A stretch of 11,328 bases of DNA from Eubacterium sp. (GTDB taxonomy: Bacteria > Bacillota > Clostridia > Oscillospirales > Acutalibacteraceae), in the NCBI GenBank assembly GCA_029052085.1, contig JAIDJS010000105.1:1-11328 (forward strand). Reading direction: 5' to 3'. Below the pieces are notes generated by a model, which saw only the letters and a program-made list of their open reading frames with translations, had not been told where the DNA came from and searched no databases. The translations under genes and the position numbers were made by a program. This document shows, piece by piece, positions 1-7,151 of this stretch; the first letter of the stretch is position 1, and each line of letters opens with the position of its first letter.

Positions 1-601
1 TGTTCAGTACGGCTCGAATGGAATTTTCAGTGCTTTTATTTAAAGCTTCTCCAAGGGAAAGAGAACAGTAGCCAGGAGCGGGATAATTGATTTTTTTGTA
101 ACGAAACGATGTTAAAAATGCAATAAGAAGTGCTGCGGCAGTTGTTGAAGCAAAAAGGATAATACCTGCCTTTTGGCTTTTTAAAACGGAAGTGCCTGTT
201 GCCGTGATAATAAATGCAGCTCCGCCGTTTACATTAAATCTTAAAAGTCTTTTTGCTGTTTCGCTGTCTATATCCTCATTGCTGTAAAGGCTGTCAGTTA
301 ATAATGCACCTGTCGGATATCCTCCAATCAATCCGAAAAATACAGCGCTGCCTGTGCTTCTCGGCAGCCGAAGAATTTTTTCTGTAAACGGAGACAATAT
401 TTTTTCTATAATATTTTTTGTTTCAGCGTTAGAAATCAAATTAATAATAATCAAAAGCGGCAAAAGGGACGGGATGACAATCCTGCCTGCCATTTCTAGT
501 CCGTTAAATGCTCCGCTTTTTGCACTTGAAGAAAAGGCTATAAGGAGGATTGCTGCCGAAAATAAGAATATAAGCTCAATGAATTCTTTTTTTATCTTCA
601 T
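1..601 (-). CDS. ylbJ: YlbJ-type sporulation integral membrane protein (partial, 3' end outside window)
   Basis: Reading the minus strand from the ATG at 601-599 gives 200 codons open to the window edge, so the C-terminus is missing. The product is hydrophobic: an N-terminal membrane segment at about residues 8-24, a second around 40-57, then FFGLIGGYPTGA at 88-99, and further membrane segments near 126-140 and 146-166. The GGYPTGA stretch and the surrounding layout are what I recognise from YlbJ/nucleoside-recognition (Gate) membrane proteins. The full family length is about 400 residues, so roughly half is visible. YlbJ is a mother-cell sporulation protein in Bacillus; its transported substrate, if any, is unknown. 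An AGGTGA ribosome site lies 5-10 bases before the ATG. It is divergent from yqfC-yqfD, which are also sporulation genes, and this supports the call. A general Gate-domain transporter is the main alternative. Confidence 0.8.
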   Translation of the reverse strand, partial: MKIKKEFIELIFLFSAAILLIAFSSSAKSGAFNGLEMAGRIVIPSLLPLLIIINLISNAETKNIIEKILSPFTEKILRLPRSTGSAVFFGLIGGYPTGALLTDSLYSNEDIDSETAKRLLRFNVNGGAAFIITATGTSVLKSQKAGIILFASTTAAALLIAFLTSFRYKKINYPAPGYCSLSLGEALNKSTENSIRAVLN

Positions 602-627
602 ATTATCACCTATATAATTCATATAAA
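598..627 (+). promoter_or_regulatory. Putative sigma-E-type promoter for yqfC-yqfD
   Basis: TCATATT at 598-604 fits the sigma-E -35 pattern (KMATATT). CATATAAA at 620-627 matches CATACAMT at six of eight positions. The ATA-to-minus-10 gap is 17 bases, inside the usual 16-18. The downstream genes belong to the sigma-E regulon in Bacillus. The region is AT-rich, so chance matches are possible. The -35 overlaps the start codon of the divergent ylbJ gene. Confidence 0.45.
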
Positions 628-641
628 TTAATGGTGATTTT

Positions 642-908
642 ATGAAAAAAATATCGTTAAGAGAGCTTACGGATTTTCCGATTGAGTATTACACAGGCGA
701 GCCTCATCTTGAAATTATCGGTAATTTTGAATGCGTTGTAGACGGATTAAAATCAATAATTGAATATTCGTCAGACAAAATAAAACTTAATATCGGTAAA
801 AGAGCGGTTACCTTTTTGGGCTATGATTTGCATATCAATTCTCTGACAACAGAGGGCGCCGTTGTTCAGGGAACGATTTTAAGTGTGGAGTTTTCGGATG
901 CTGATTAG
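642..908 (+). CDS. yqfC: YabP/YqfC family sporulation protein
   Basis: An 88-residue protein with the compact beta-rich YabP/YqfC pattern: LTDFPIEYYTGEPHLEIIGN near the N-terminus, then GLKSIIEYSSDKIKLNIGK, and a C-terminal strand AVVQGTILSVEF. The length equals the usual YqfC size (about 90 residues). The ATG at 642 has GGTGAT at 633-638, a spaced but acceptable ribosome site. It overlaps the next gene, YqfD, by 11 bases, so the two are translationally coupled exactly as in Bacillus yqfC-yqfD. In Bacillus the pair is expressed in the mother cell under sigma-E. Its molecular activity is not established. In Bacillus phoH follows yqfD; here the cluster stops at yqfD. Confidence 0.88.
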   Translation: MKKISLRELTDFPIEYYTGEPHLEIIGNFECVVDGLKSIIEYSSDKIKLNIGKRAVTFLGYDLHINSLTTEGAVVQGTILSVEFSDAD

Positions 909-2073
909 ATTTTTCAGATGGCTTTTAGGATATGTTAAATTCAGCTATATCGGCGGATTCAGAGAAGATTTTATAAACGATTGCTATGAACAGGGAATAT
1001 ATTTAAAAAATATATGTGTTAAAAATGGCGAATTAACAGCAGAGGCAAAGATAAAAACATATAAGGCTCTTCATCGGATTGCTTTTTCTCATGGCGGCAG
1101 GGTTAAAATTTTCAAACGAAAGGGATTTCCGTTTTTGCTTTCTCCATTGAATAACAGATGGGGATTTTTTGTAGGAATTCTTTATTTGGTTTTCTTTGTT
1201 TCATTTATGGGCGGATTTGTCTGGAATATAACGGTTTCAGGTAATAATAGAGTAACAGAGGTTAAAATTGTTGATTATCTTGCTAAAAACGGCTTTAAGA
1301 TAGGTACACGCTGGGATAGTATTGATAAAGAACAGCTTGAAATTGCAATTATGGCAGATTTTGAGGATGTTGCTTGGATTTCAATTAATAAAATCGGTTC
1401 CACGGCTTCTATTGAAATAAATGAAACCGTAAACAAGCCAAAGCTTGTCGATAACAATAAAACTACGAATGTTAAAGCTGCCAAGGACGGGGTAATTGTT
1501 CGCCTTGAAGTGCTTGGCGGCTGGGCTGCGGTTCAGGAAGGAGAAGCCGTAACAGCAGGGGATTTGCTGATTTCAGGTGTTCGTGAAAGCGAGGTTGATG
1601 AAAAAAATCATTATACCCATGCGTATGGCAGTGTGTTTGCAGAGGTTGATGATGAAATTTCCATCAATATAAGCCGAAATCAGGATGAAAGAATTTCAAC
1701 CTACAGCAAGGATTATAATTCTCTTTTTATCTTCGGAATGGAGCTTCCTTTTTATTTTCAAAAGGATTTGGGGAATGCTATAGAGGAAACAGACAAAACA
1801 TATTTGGTTATCAATAAGTATCGTCTGCCGATAGGTATTATAAAAAATCATTGTGATTATTTTAAAACGCAAACGGTGTCAATAAGCGATGCCGAGCTTG
1901 AGGCTCTTGCAAAATCAGAGCTGGAGAAAAAGAAGACGGAGGAGCTTGCCGGATGTGAAATTTTATCGGAGGATGTTAGAATAGATATGAGGGATGATGG
2001 CTGCACCATAACAGGAAAATATAAATATATTCAGGATATCGGCGAGGAAACAGAACTGTTGTTCAGTAAATAG
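898..2073 (+). CDS. yqfD: YqfD sporulation protein
   Basis: A 391-residue protein close to the family length of about 400. It opens with RFFRWLLGYVKFSYIGG, which is typical of YqfD, and an N-terminal cytoplasmic domain with repeated short strands (residues 25-80). One membrane segment follows at about 88-110 and then a large C-terminal domain, presumably outside the membrane. A POTRA-like stretch follows the membrane segment (VSGNNRVTEVKIVDYLAKNG, about 113-132). The downstream part contains DGVIVRLEVLGGWAAVQEGEAV, a lipoyl/hybrid-motif-like element. I chose the ATG at 898 rather than the in-frame ATG at 883 because GGAG at 886-889 is well spaced from 898 and nothing comparable precedes 883. 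The gene overlaps yqfC by 11 bases and is coupled to it. In Bacillus it is a sigma-E-controlled gene; its biochemical role is not known. Confidence 0.88.
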   Translation: MLIRFFRWLLGYVKFSYIGGFREDFINDCYEQGIYLKNICVKNGELTAEAKIKTYKALHRIAFSHGGRVKIFKRKGFPFLLSPLNNRWGFFVGILYLVFFVSFMGGFVWNITVSGNNRVTEVKIVDYLAKNGFKIGTRWDSIDKEQLEIAIMADFEDVAWISINKIGSTASIEINETVNKPKLVDNNKTTNVKAAKDGVIVRLEVLGGWAAVQEGEAVTAGDLLISGVRESEVDEKNHYTHAYGSVFAEVDDEISINISRNQDERISTYSKDYNSLFIFGMELPFYFQKDLGNAIEETDKTYLVINKYRLPIGIIKNHCDYFKTQTVSISDAELEALAKSELEKKKTEELAGCEILSEDVRIDMRDDGCTITGKYKYIQDIGEETELLFSK

Positions 2074-2119
2074 TTATATAAACAAATCATTAACTCTGTT
2101 GGAAAATTTTTCTTTATTA

Positions 2120-2147
2120 TTGAAAAAATTTTTTTATATGATAGAAT
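2120..2147 (+). promoter_or_regulatory. Putative sigma-A promoter for uxuA-uxuB
   Basis: TTGAAA (2120-2125) and TAGAAT (2142-2147) are separated by 16 bases and lie 33 bases before the uxuA start. An AT-rich imperfect palindrome (arms 2103-2112 and 2122-2132, nine-base spacer) covers the -35. It could be an operator, but its AT-only composition makes it weak evidence. No known KdgR/UxuR operator was recognised. Confidence 0.5.
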
Positions 2148-2180
2148 AACAATGAAAAAAAACAGGAGGTAGAAATATAT

Positions 2181-3254
2181 ATGCAGATGACTTTTCGCTG
2201 GTTCGGCACAGGGCTTGATACCATAAGCCTTGAGCAGATTAAGCAGATTCCGAATGTAGTCGGTGTTGTTCCTGCCCTTCATGATTTGCCTGCGGGTGAA
2301 GCGTGGACAATGGACAGAGTTCAGAAAATGTATGATGAAATTACAGCATCGGGGCTTTCAATGGAGTGTATTGAAAGCGTTAATGTACATGAGGATATTA
2401 AGCTTGGTTTGCCGACAAGAGATAAACTTATTGAAAATTATAAAATCTCAATAAAAAATCTTTCCAAGGTTGGTGTTAAATGTATCTGTTATAATTTTAT
2501 GCCGGTTTTTGACTGGACACGAACAGATCTTTATATGCCTCTTCCCGATGGCTCAACCTGCCTTTGTTATGACGGCAAGCAGGTAGAGGGTAAATCACCT
2601 GAGGATATGTTCAGGGAGATAGACAGTAATTCAAACGGCTATGCAATGCCCGGCTGGGAAACAGAAAGAATGGGTGAAATTAAAGAGCTTTTTGAAAAAT
2701 ATAAGGGTGTTACTGCGGATGATTTGTGGGCAAACTTAAAATATTTTCTTGAAGCAATTATGCCTGTTTGCGAGGAATGCGATGTTAAAATGGCAATTCA
2801 TCCCGATGATCCGCCATGGAGCATTTTTGGGCTTCCCCGTATTATTACAGGCAAAGAGGCTATTAAAAAGCTTTTAACAATGGTTGATAGTAAATATAAC
2901 GGCATTACGCTTTGCACAGGCTCGCTTGGTGCAAGCCCGAAGAATGATATGGTTGATATCATCAGGGATCCTGTTATTTCAGACAGAATTTATTTTGCGC
3001 ATCTTCGCAATGTTTCAATTAATAATCAATGGTTTAATGAAACCTCTCATGAAAGCAATGCAGGCTCACTTGATATGTACGAAATTGTTAAGGCTCTTCA
3101 GGAGGTTGGCTTTGACGGCTATATTCGTCCTGACCACGGAAGAATGATCTGGGGCGAGGTAGCCAGACCCGGCTATGGACTTTATGACAGAGCGCTTGGT
3201 GTAAGCTATCTTAACGGCTTGTGGGAAGCAGTTGAAAAAAGCAGAAAGGAATAA
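2181..3254 (+). CDS. uxuA: D-mannonate dehydratase (EC 4.2.1.8)
   Basis: A 357-residue protein, matching the Bacillus-type UxuA length (about 360; the E. coli enzyme is longer). It dehydrates D-mannonate to 2-keto-3-deoxy-D-gluconate in hexuronate degradation, in the cytoplasm, with a divalent metal. Family landmarks are visible in order: MTFRWFGTGLD at the N-terminus, YNFMPVFDWTRTDL around 104-117, HPDDPPW at 207-213, CTGSLG at 245-250, FAHLRNV at 272-278, and IRPDHGRM at 315-322. His207, Cys245, His274 and Asp318 match the metal-ligand pattern known from structurally studied mannonate dehydratases of this TIM-barrel family. His319 corresponds to a catalytic residue. The ribosome site AGGAGGT at 2164-2170 precedes the ATG at 2181. 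The gene lies four bases ahead of an SDR oxidoreductase, which is the expected next enzyme. No sugar transporter or uronate isomerase (uxaC) is in the window. Confidence 0.95.
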   Translation: MQMTFRWFGTGLDTISLEQIKQIPNVVGVVPALHDLPAGEAWTMDRVQKMYDEITASGLSMECIESVNVHEDIKLGLPTRDKLIENYKISIKNLSKVGVKCICYNFMPVFDWTRTDLYMPLPDGSTCLCYDGKQVEGKSPEDMFREIDSNSNGYAMPGWETERMGEIKELFEKYKGVTADDLWANLKYFLEAIMPVCEECDVKMAIHPDDPPWSIFGLPRIITGKEAIKKLLTMVDSKYNGITLCTGSLGASPKNDMVDIIRDPVISDRIYFAHLRNVSINNQWFNETSHESNAGSLDMYEIVKALQEVGFDGYIRPDHGRMIWGEVARPGYGLYDRALGVSYLNGLWEAVEKSRKE

Positions 3255-3258
3255 CAAA

Positions 3259-4107
3259 ATGAAACACGAAAATTTAAACGGAAGAGTTGCCGTTGTAACA
3301 GGCGGCGGCGGTGTGTTATGCGGAGCATTCGCAAAAACCCTTGCAAAGCAGGGCTGTAAGGTTGCTGTTCTGGATTTGAATGAAGCGGCAGCGCAGAAAT
3401 GTGCTGATGAAATTAATGCTGACGGCGGTACGGCTATTGCTGTAGCCTGCAATGTTCTTGAATTGGATTCTATGCAGAAAGCAAGAGATATAATTGCCGA
3501 AAAACTCGGCACCTGTGATATTCTGTTAAACGGTGCGGGCGGGAATAATCCAAAGGGTACAACTACAAAGGATACGCTTGAAAAGATAGACCTTCTTCAG
3601 AAGGATGAAAATGTTAAAACCTTCTTTGATCTTGATCCATCGGGTATCAGCTTTGTTTTCAATCTTAATTTCCTCGGTACGCTTATTCCTACTCAGGTTT
3701 TTGCCCGTGATATGGTTGAAAAGAAAAATGCCTGTATTGTTATGGTATCCTCTATGAACGCTTACAGACCATTGACAAGAATTCCTGCTTATTCGGCAGC
3801 CAAGGCAGCCGTTAAGAATTTCACGGAATGGATGTCTACTCATTTTGCTCCTGTCGGAATTCGTGTTAATGCGATAGCTCCGGGCTTCTTCTCAACAAAT
3901 CAGAACAAAACGCTTCTTTGGAATGAGGATGGCACGCCTACAGAGCGCTCCAAGAAAATTCTTGCTGCAACGCCTATGAATCGCTTCGGCGAGGCAGAGG
4001 AGCTTGACGGTGCTCTTCTTTTCCTTTGTGATGAAGCGTACAGCGGCTTTATTACCGGTGTAAGCATTCCTGTTGACGGCGGCTTCAGCGCTTATTCGGG
4101 TGTATAA
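3259..4107 (+). CDS. uxuB: SDR-family D-fructuronate reductase (mannonate oxidoreductase), UxuB-type
   Basis: A 282-residue classical/extended short-chain dehydrogenase. The Rossmann nucleotide-binding segment is VVTGGGGVLCG at 12-22, with Asp39 at the end of the second strand (VLDL), which favours NAD(H). NGAGG at 91-95, Ser164/Ser165, Tyr178 and Lys182 (YSAAK) provide the NAG-like motif and the catalytic triad. The C-terminal GFITGVSIPVDGGF is typical. An insert around residues 96-135 is longer than in generic SDRs and is typical of the mannonate/fructuronate members. The start is the ATG at 3259, with AGAAAGGA at 3243-3250; an in-frame TTG at 3232 lies inside uxuA and is less likely. The four-base gap to uxuA makes this a two-gene operon, and this context drives the substrate assignment. 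This SDR is unrelated in fold to the long-chain E. coli UxuB, so other sugar-acid substrates remain possible. Confidence 0.82.
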   Translation: MKHENLNGRVAVVTGGGGVLCGAFAKTLAKQGCKVAVLDLNEAAAQKCADEINADGGTAIAVACNVLELDSMQKARDIIAEKLGTCDILLNGAGGNNPKGTTTKDTLEKIDLLQKDENVKTFFDLDPSGISFVFNLNFLGTLIPTQVFARDMVEKKNACIVMVSSMNAYRPLTRIPAYSAAKAAVKNFTEWMSTHFAPVGIRVNAIAPGFFSTNQNKTLLWNEDGTPTERSKKILAATPMNRFGEAEELDGALLFLCDEAYSGFITGVSIPVDGGFSAYSGV

Positions 4108-4124
4108 ATTATAAATAATTGTAG

Positions 4125-4149
4125 GGGCGGCTATCAGCCGCCCGTTTTT
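4125..4149 (+). terminator. Intrinsic terminator after uxuB
   Basis: A perfect 8-bp GC-rich stem (4125-4132 with 4136-4143, loop ATC) is followed by G and TTTTT at 4145-4149. It closes the uxuA-uxuB transcript 17 bases after the stop codon. The core GGGGCGGCT...AGCCGCCC resembles dispersed GC-rich palindromes found between genes in many gut Clostridia, so it may be a repeat copy used as a terminator. Confidence 0.85.
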
Positions 4150-4163
4150 CTTTATGAAAAATA

Positions 4164-4192
4164 TTGTTTATTATATTGAAGTGTGATAAAAT
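4164..4192 (+). promoter_or_regulatory. Putative sigma-A promoter for lemA-DUF2207
   Basis: TTGTTT (4164-4169), a 17-base spacer and TAAAAT (4187-4192). The expected transcription start is near 4199, about 29 bases before the lemA start codon. The position between a terminator and a gene with a good ribosome site supports it. It also argues against a translation start at the in-frame GTG at 4183, which would lie inside the promoter. Confidence 0.55.
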
Positions 4193-4227
4193 ATTGTCAT
4201 AGTTTTAATCAAGAAAGGAAAATGATT

Positions 4228-4785
4228 ATGAAATATGCAATTATTGCCATTGTTGTGCTTGTAGTTCTTATTGCAATCTATATCGGTACAACCTACAATT
4301 CACTTATCAGAAAAAGAAACTCCGTTGATGAAGCCTTCGCTACTATGGATGTTTATCTTAAAAAGCGCTGGGATTTAATTCCTAATCTTGTTTCAACAGT
4401 TAAGGGCTATGCAAAGCATGAGGCTGAAACGCTTGAAAAGGTCATTGCGGCAAGAAACGGCGGATATAACAATTTATCCGATGAGGAAAAAATTGAAGCA
4501 AACAAGGAACTTTCAAAAGGCATTGCAAGCATTCATGTTGTTGCAGAGCAGTATCCCGATTTAAAGGCAAATCAGAACTTTATGAATCTTCAGAATCAGC
4601 TTAACGGCACTGAAAATGATATTGCAAATGCAAGAAAATTCTACAATGCAGTAGTTAAGCTTTATAACAATAAGGTTCAGATGTTTCCGTCAAGCATTAT
4701 TGCATCTATGTTTAATTTTAAGTCAAAGCAGATGTTTGCTGTTGAAAATACTGCTGAAAGAGAAGCTGTAAAGGTGGAATTTTAA
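4228..4785 (+). CDS. LemA family protein
   Basis: A 185-residue protein with one N-terminal membrane segment (about residues 4-20) followed by the helical LemA domain. The family signature is clear: RNSVDEAFATMDVYLKKRWD then LIPNLV at about residues 30-55, YPDLKANQNFMNLQNQL near 109-125, and NARKFYNAVVKLYN near 133-146. The usual LemA length is about 180-200 residues. The predicted topology is N-terminus out, with the helical domain on the other side of the membrane; the function of the family is unknown. I prefer the ATG at 4228 over that at 4222 because AGAAAGGAA at 4212-4220 is then properly spaced. The stop codon shares its last base with the start of the next gene, so the pair is translationally coupled. 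LemA genes are commonly found next to DUF2207 or TPM-domain membrane proteins with glycine-rich tails, as here. Confidence 0.93.
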   Translation: MKYAIIAIVVLVVLIAIYIGTTYNSLIRKRNSVDEAFATMDVYLKKRWDLIPNLVSTVKGYAKHEAETLEKVIAARNGGYNNLSDEEKIEANKELSKGIASIHVVAEQYPDLKANQNFMNLQNQLNGTENDIANARKFYNAVVKLYNNKVQMFPSSIIASMFNFKSKQMFAVENTAEREAVKVEF

Positions 4786-6521
4786 TGAAATGGGTTAAAA
4801 AAGTTTCTCTTTTTTTAATAACGCTTGTGCTGCTTGCTTCCTCATCTGTTTCTGCTTTTGCTCTTGATATAGAGCCTTCTTATGCGGATAAAAAGCATCC
4901 TTATATGGATTATTATTTTGAAAGCTATGATGTTTCAATCAATGTGCTTGAAAATAATACGCTTGAAATAACAGAGAAAATTTCTGCTTATTTCAATGTT
5001 GCAAAGCATGGTATATTCAGAAAAATCCCAACAACAAACTCTGTTGAACGGGCAGATGGTTCTAAGGGTGTTACCAATGCAAAGGTAAAAAATCTTTCCG
5101 TAAGCGATAATTATGATTCTTATACAGAGGGCAATTATTATGTTGTTCAGATAGGCGATGAGGACAGAACAGTTCTTGGCCCTCACGATTATTTGATTTC
5201 CTATTCCTATGTTATGGGCAAGGATATAGGAGAAGGTTTTGATGAGCTTTATTTCAACATCATCGGCGATGAATGGGATACTTATATTGATAATGTAACC
5301 TTTCATGTTACTATGCCGAAAGAATTTGATGCTGAAAGGGTTGGCCTTTCAACAGGAACTTACGGCACTGCAGGCACAGATACGATACAGTATGAAGTGA
5401 TTGGTAATGAAATAAGCGGAAAGGTAACGAAGGAGCTTGATCCGTATGAAGCATTAACCTTAAGACTTGAGCTTCCGGAGGGATATTTCTATTTTAATAT
5501 GGCAGCTTATTATGCAAGGCTTGCTGTTATGGTGCTTATTCCTCTTGCCGTGCTGATAGCCGTTTTAATTCTCTGGTCTAAATTCGGCAGGGATAAAAAG
5601 GTTGTTGAGGTAGTTGAATTCTATCCTCCCGATAATATGAGCAGTCTTGATGTTGCTTTCTGGAAAAGCGGTATGGTTGCAGGCAGGGATACGATTCCTC
5701 TTATGATAGAGCTTGCCAATGAGGGCTATATTAAAATCAATCAGGTGGAGAAAAAGAAGTTTATCGGTTCGAAAACAGATTTTGTAATTGAAAAAGTTCT
5801 TCCTGTATATAACGGGCATGATAAATGCAAGCATATTTTCTTCAATGGTTTGTTTAAAATCAATAAAACAAGCGTTACTTCAAAGGATTTGCAGAATAAA
5901 TTTTATAAAACAATTGAAAAAATAACGAATATGGTAAATACTTCGGAAAACAGAAAACTGGTATTTGATTCCAAATCTCAGAAGCTTGTTATGCTTGGAA
6001 TTCTGCTTTCTGTTGCAGGAGGCATAGCAGCCTGCTTTATACATTCCGGAACTATCGGAGGCGGCGAAAAAACAATTGCACTAGCTGCCGGAATTGCTTT
6101 AGCAATTGTTTCCCTTGTTTTTTCTTTCTTTATCAGAAGAAGAACGGATAAGGGGCATGAATATCTTCAAAGAATAATGGGATTTAAAAAGTTTCTTGAA
6201 ACTGCCGAAAAAGAAAAGCTGGAGATGCTTGTTGAAGAAAATCCTGAATATTATTATGATATTCTGCCTTACGCTTATGTACTGGGCGTATCAGATAAGT
6301 GGACTAAAAACTTTGAAAGCATTGCGCTTGAACCGCCTCAGTGGTATGGCGGTACGGTGTTTGACAGAATGATTTTCTGGCACTTTATGAACAGCACCTA
6401 TAATTCAGCCGCAGCATCTATGACATCTGCACCTCAAAGTTCATCCGGCGGTAGCTTTTCCGGTGGCGGAGGTGGCTTCGCAGGCGGCGGCTCAGGCGGC
6501 GGAGGCGGCGGAAGCTGGTAA
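4785..6521 (+). CDS. DUF2207 domain membrane protein with glycine-rich C-terminus
   Basis: A 578-residue membrane protein. A signal peptide is visible at 1-26 (Lys-rich start, hydrophobic core 8-18, likely cut after SAFA). An extracytoplasmic DUF2207 domain of about 200 residues follows (strands such as YDVSINVLENNTLEITEKI and the HGIFRKIP motif at 75-82). Next come a membrane segment at about 245-264, a cytoplasmic domain with FYPPDNMSSLDVAFWKSG at 279-296, two further membrane segments at about 401-419 and 430-450, and a C-terminal region with WYGGTVFDRMIFWHF. The last 24 residues are almost only Gly and Ser, ending GSW. This layout is that of the YciQ-like DUF2207 family, usually about 550-650 residues. 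The start ATG overlaps the lemA stop (TAATG). The function is unknown; association with LemA suggests a joint membrane complex. The Gly-rich tail is typical of the family and not an error. Confidence 0.9.
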   Translation: MKWVKKVSLFLITLVLLASSSVSAFALDIEPSYADKKHPYMDYYFESYDVSINVLENNTLEITEKISAYFNVAKHGIFRKIPTTNSVERADGSKGVTNAKVKNLSVSDNYDSYTEGNYYVVQIGDEDRTVLGPHDYLISYSYVMGKDIGEGFDELYFNIIGDEWDTYIDNVTFHVTMPKEFDAERVGLSTGTYGTAGTDTIQYEVIGNEISGKVTKELDPYEALTLRLELPEGYFYFNMAAYYARLAVMVLIPLAVLIAVLILWSKFGRDKKVVEVVEFYPPDNMSSLDVAFWKSGMVAGRDTIPLMIELANEGYIKINQVEKKKFIGSKTDFVIEKVLPVYNGHDKCKHIFFNGLFKINKTSVTSKDLQNKFYKTIEKITNMVNTSENRKLVFDSKSQKLVMLGILLSVAGGIAACFIHSGTIGGGEKTIALAAGIALAIVSLVFSFFIRRRTDKGHEYLQRIMGFKKFLETAEKEKLEMLVEENPEYYYDILPYAYVLGVSDKWTKNFESIALEPPQWYGGTVFDRMIFWHFMNSTYNSAAASMTSAPQSSSGGSFSGGGGGFAGGGSGGGGGGSW

Positions 6522-6541
6522 TTCTTAAAATGAAATTTTAT

Positions 6542-6571
6542 ACCCGATAGTGTAAACTGTCGGGTGTTTTT
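6542..6571 (+). terminator. Intrinsic terminator after the DUF2207 gene
   Basis: A 10-bp stem (6542-6551 with 6556-6565, one T-G pair) closes on the tetraloop GTAA and is followed by G and TTTTT. It lies 20 bases after the stop codon and separates the lemA-DUF2207 operon from the flavin reductase gene. Confidence 0.9.
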
Positions 6572-6573
6572 GG

Positions 6574-6602
6574 TTGATTTTTAAATATCAGTTTAATATA
6601 AT
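6574..6602 (+). promoter_or_regulatory. Strong sigma-A promoter for the flavin reductase-like gene
   Basis: TTGATT (6574-6579), 17 bases, and a perfect TATAAT (6597-6602). It starts just after the U-tract of the preceding terminator. Transcription would begin near 6609, so the leader is only about 12 bases and consists essentially of the ribosome site GAGGTG. Confidence 0.75.
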
Positions 6603-6620
6603 ATTAAAGAGGTGTTAGCT

Positions 6621-7121
6621 ATGAAAGAAATCAGTGTAAAAGATATAAAGGAAAATGTGGTAAAGCTTATTTCGGAGGATTGGGCGCTTCTTACTGCAAA
6701 GGATGGCGACAGCTGTAATCCTATGACAGTGTCATGGGGCGGAATCGGCGAGCTTTGGGGCAAGGATACAGCAACAGTTTATGTTCGTGAAAGCAGATAT
6801 ACAAAAGGCTTGATTGATAAAGAAACTCATTTTTCACTTTGTTTTTTAAAGGAAGAAAGCAAGGCTGCCTTAAAATTCTGCGGCTCAAAAAGTGGAAGAG
6901 ATTATGATAAAATTACGGAAACAGGGCTTACGCCTGTTTATTCCGAAAATGCGCCTTATTTTGAAGAGGCGAAAATCATCTTGATTTGCAGAAAAATGGC
7001 GTGTCAGCTGCTTGATGAAAAAAGTTTTATTGACAGCGATATCAAGGAAAAATGGTACAGTGATAATGACATGCATTATATCTATTTTGCTGAAATAGAA
7101 AAGGTATTGATTTCAGAGTAA
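6621..7121 (+). CDS. Flavin reductase-like, FMN-binding split-barrel protein
   Basis: A 166-residue soluble protein. The N-terminal part (WALLTAKDGD, CNPMTVSWGGIGELWGKD at 32-49, then VYVRESRYT at 53-61) has the pattern of the FMN-binding split barrel found in flavoredoxin/flavin reductase family proteins, where a Met/Thr/Ser-containing strand and a downstream R-x-x-R-Y/T element bind FMN. KFCGSKSGRDYDK at 85-97 matches the family's substrate/flavin-side loop. No separate NAD(P)H domain is expected in this family. The start ATG at 6621 has AAAGAGGTG at 6606-6614; the GTG at 6612 lies in that ribosome site and is rejected. It is monocistronic, between a terminator and the SRP RNA promoter. The physiological electron donor and acceptor cannot be told from sequence. 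The 3' end of the gene carries the -35 of the next promoter. Confidence 0.82.
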   Translation: MKEISVKDIKENVVKLISEDWALLTAKDGDSCNPMTVSWGGIGELWGKDTATVYVRESRYTKGLIDKETHFSLCFLKEESKAALKFCGSKSGRDYDKITETGLTPVYSENAPYFEEAKIILICRKMACQLLDEKSFIDSDIKEKWYSDNDMHYIYFAEIEKVLISE

Positions 7122-7135
7122 AAATAGTATATAAT
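7107..7135 (+). promoter_or_regulatory. Strong sigma-A promoter for SRP RNA
   Basis: TTGATT (7107-7112), 17 bases, TATAAT (7130-7135): the same hexamers and spacing as the promoter at 6574-6602. The -35 lies inside the last five codons of the flavin reductase gene. The expected start is near 7142, just ahead of the first paired base of the RNA. Confidence 0.8.
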
Positions 7136-7151
7136 ATTATCATTAAAATAA

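Noticed and set aside
354..617. Plus-strand open frame opposite ylbJ
   Set aside because: The minus strand gives a clear YlbJ-type membrane protein over the whole segment; the plus frame has no family features.
883..897. Earlier in-frame ATG for yqfD
   Set aside because: It lacks a ribosome site, while GGAG at 886-889 serves the ATG at 898; the start MLIRFFRWLLGY also fits the family.
2103..2132. AT-only palindrome after yqfD as terminator
   Set aside because: The stem has almost no GC and overlaps the uxuA promoter -35; it is mentioned only as a weak operator candidate.
3066..3512. Long minus-strand open frame across the uxuA-uxuB junction
   Set aside because: It is a shadow of two strongly supported genes with no ribosome site or family resemblance.
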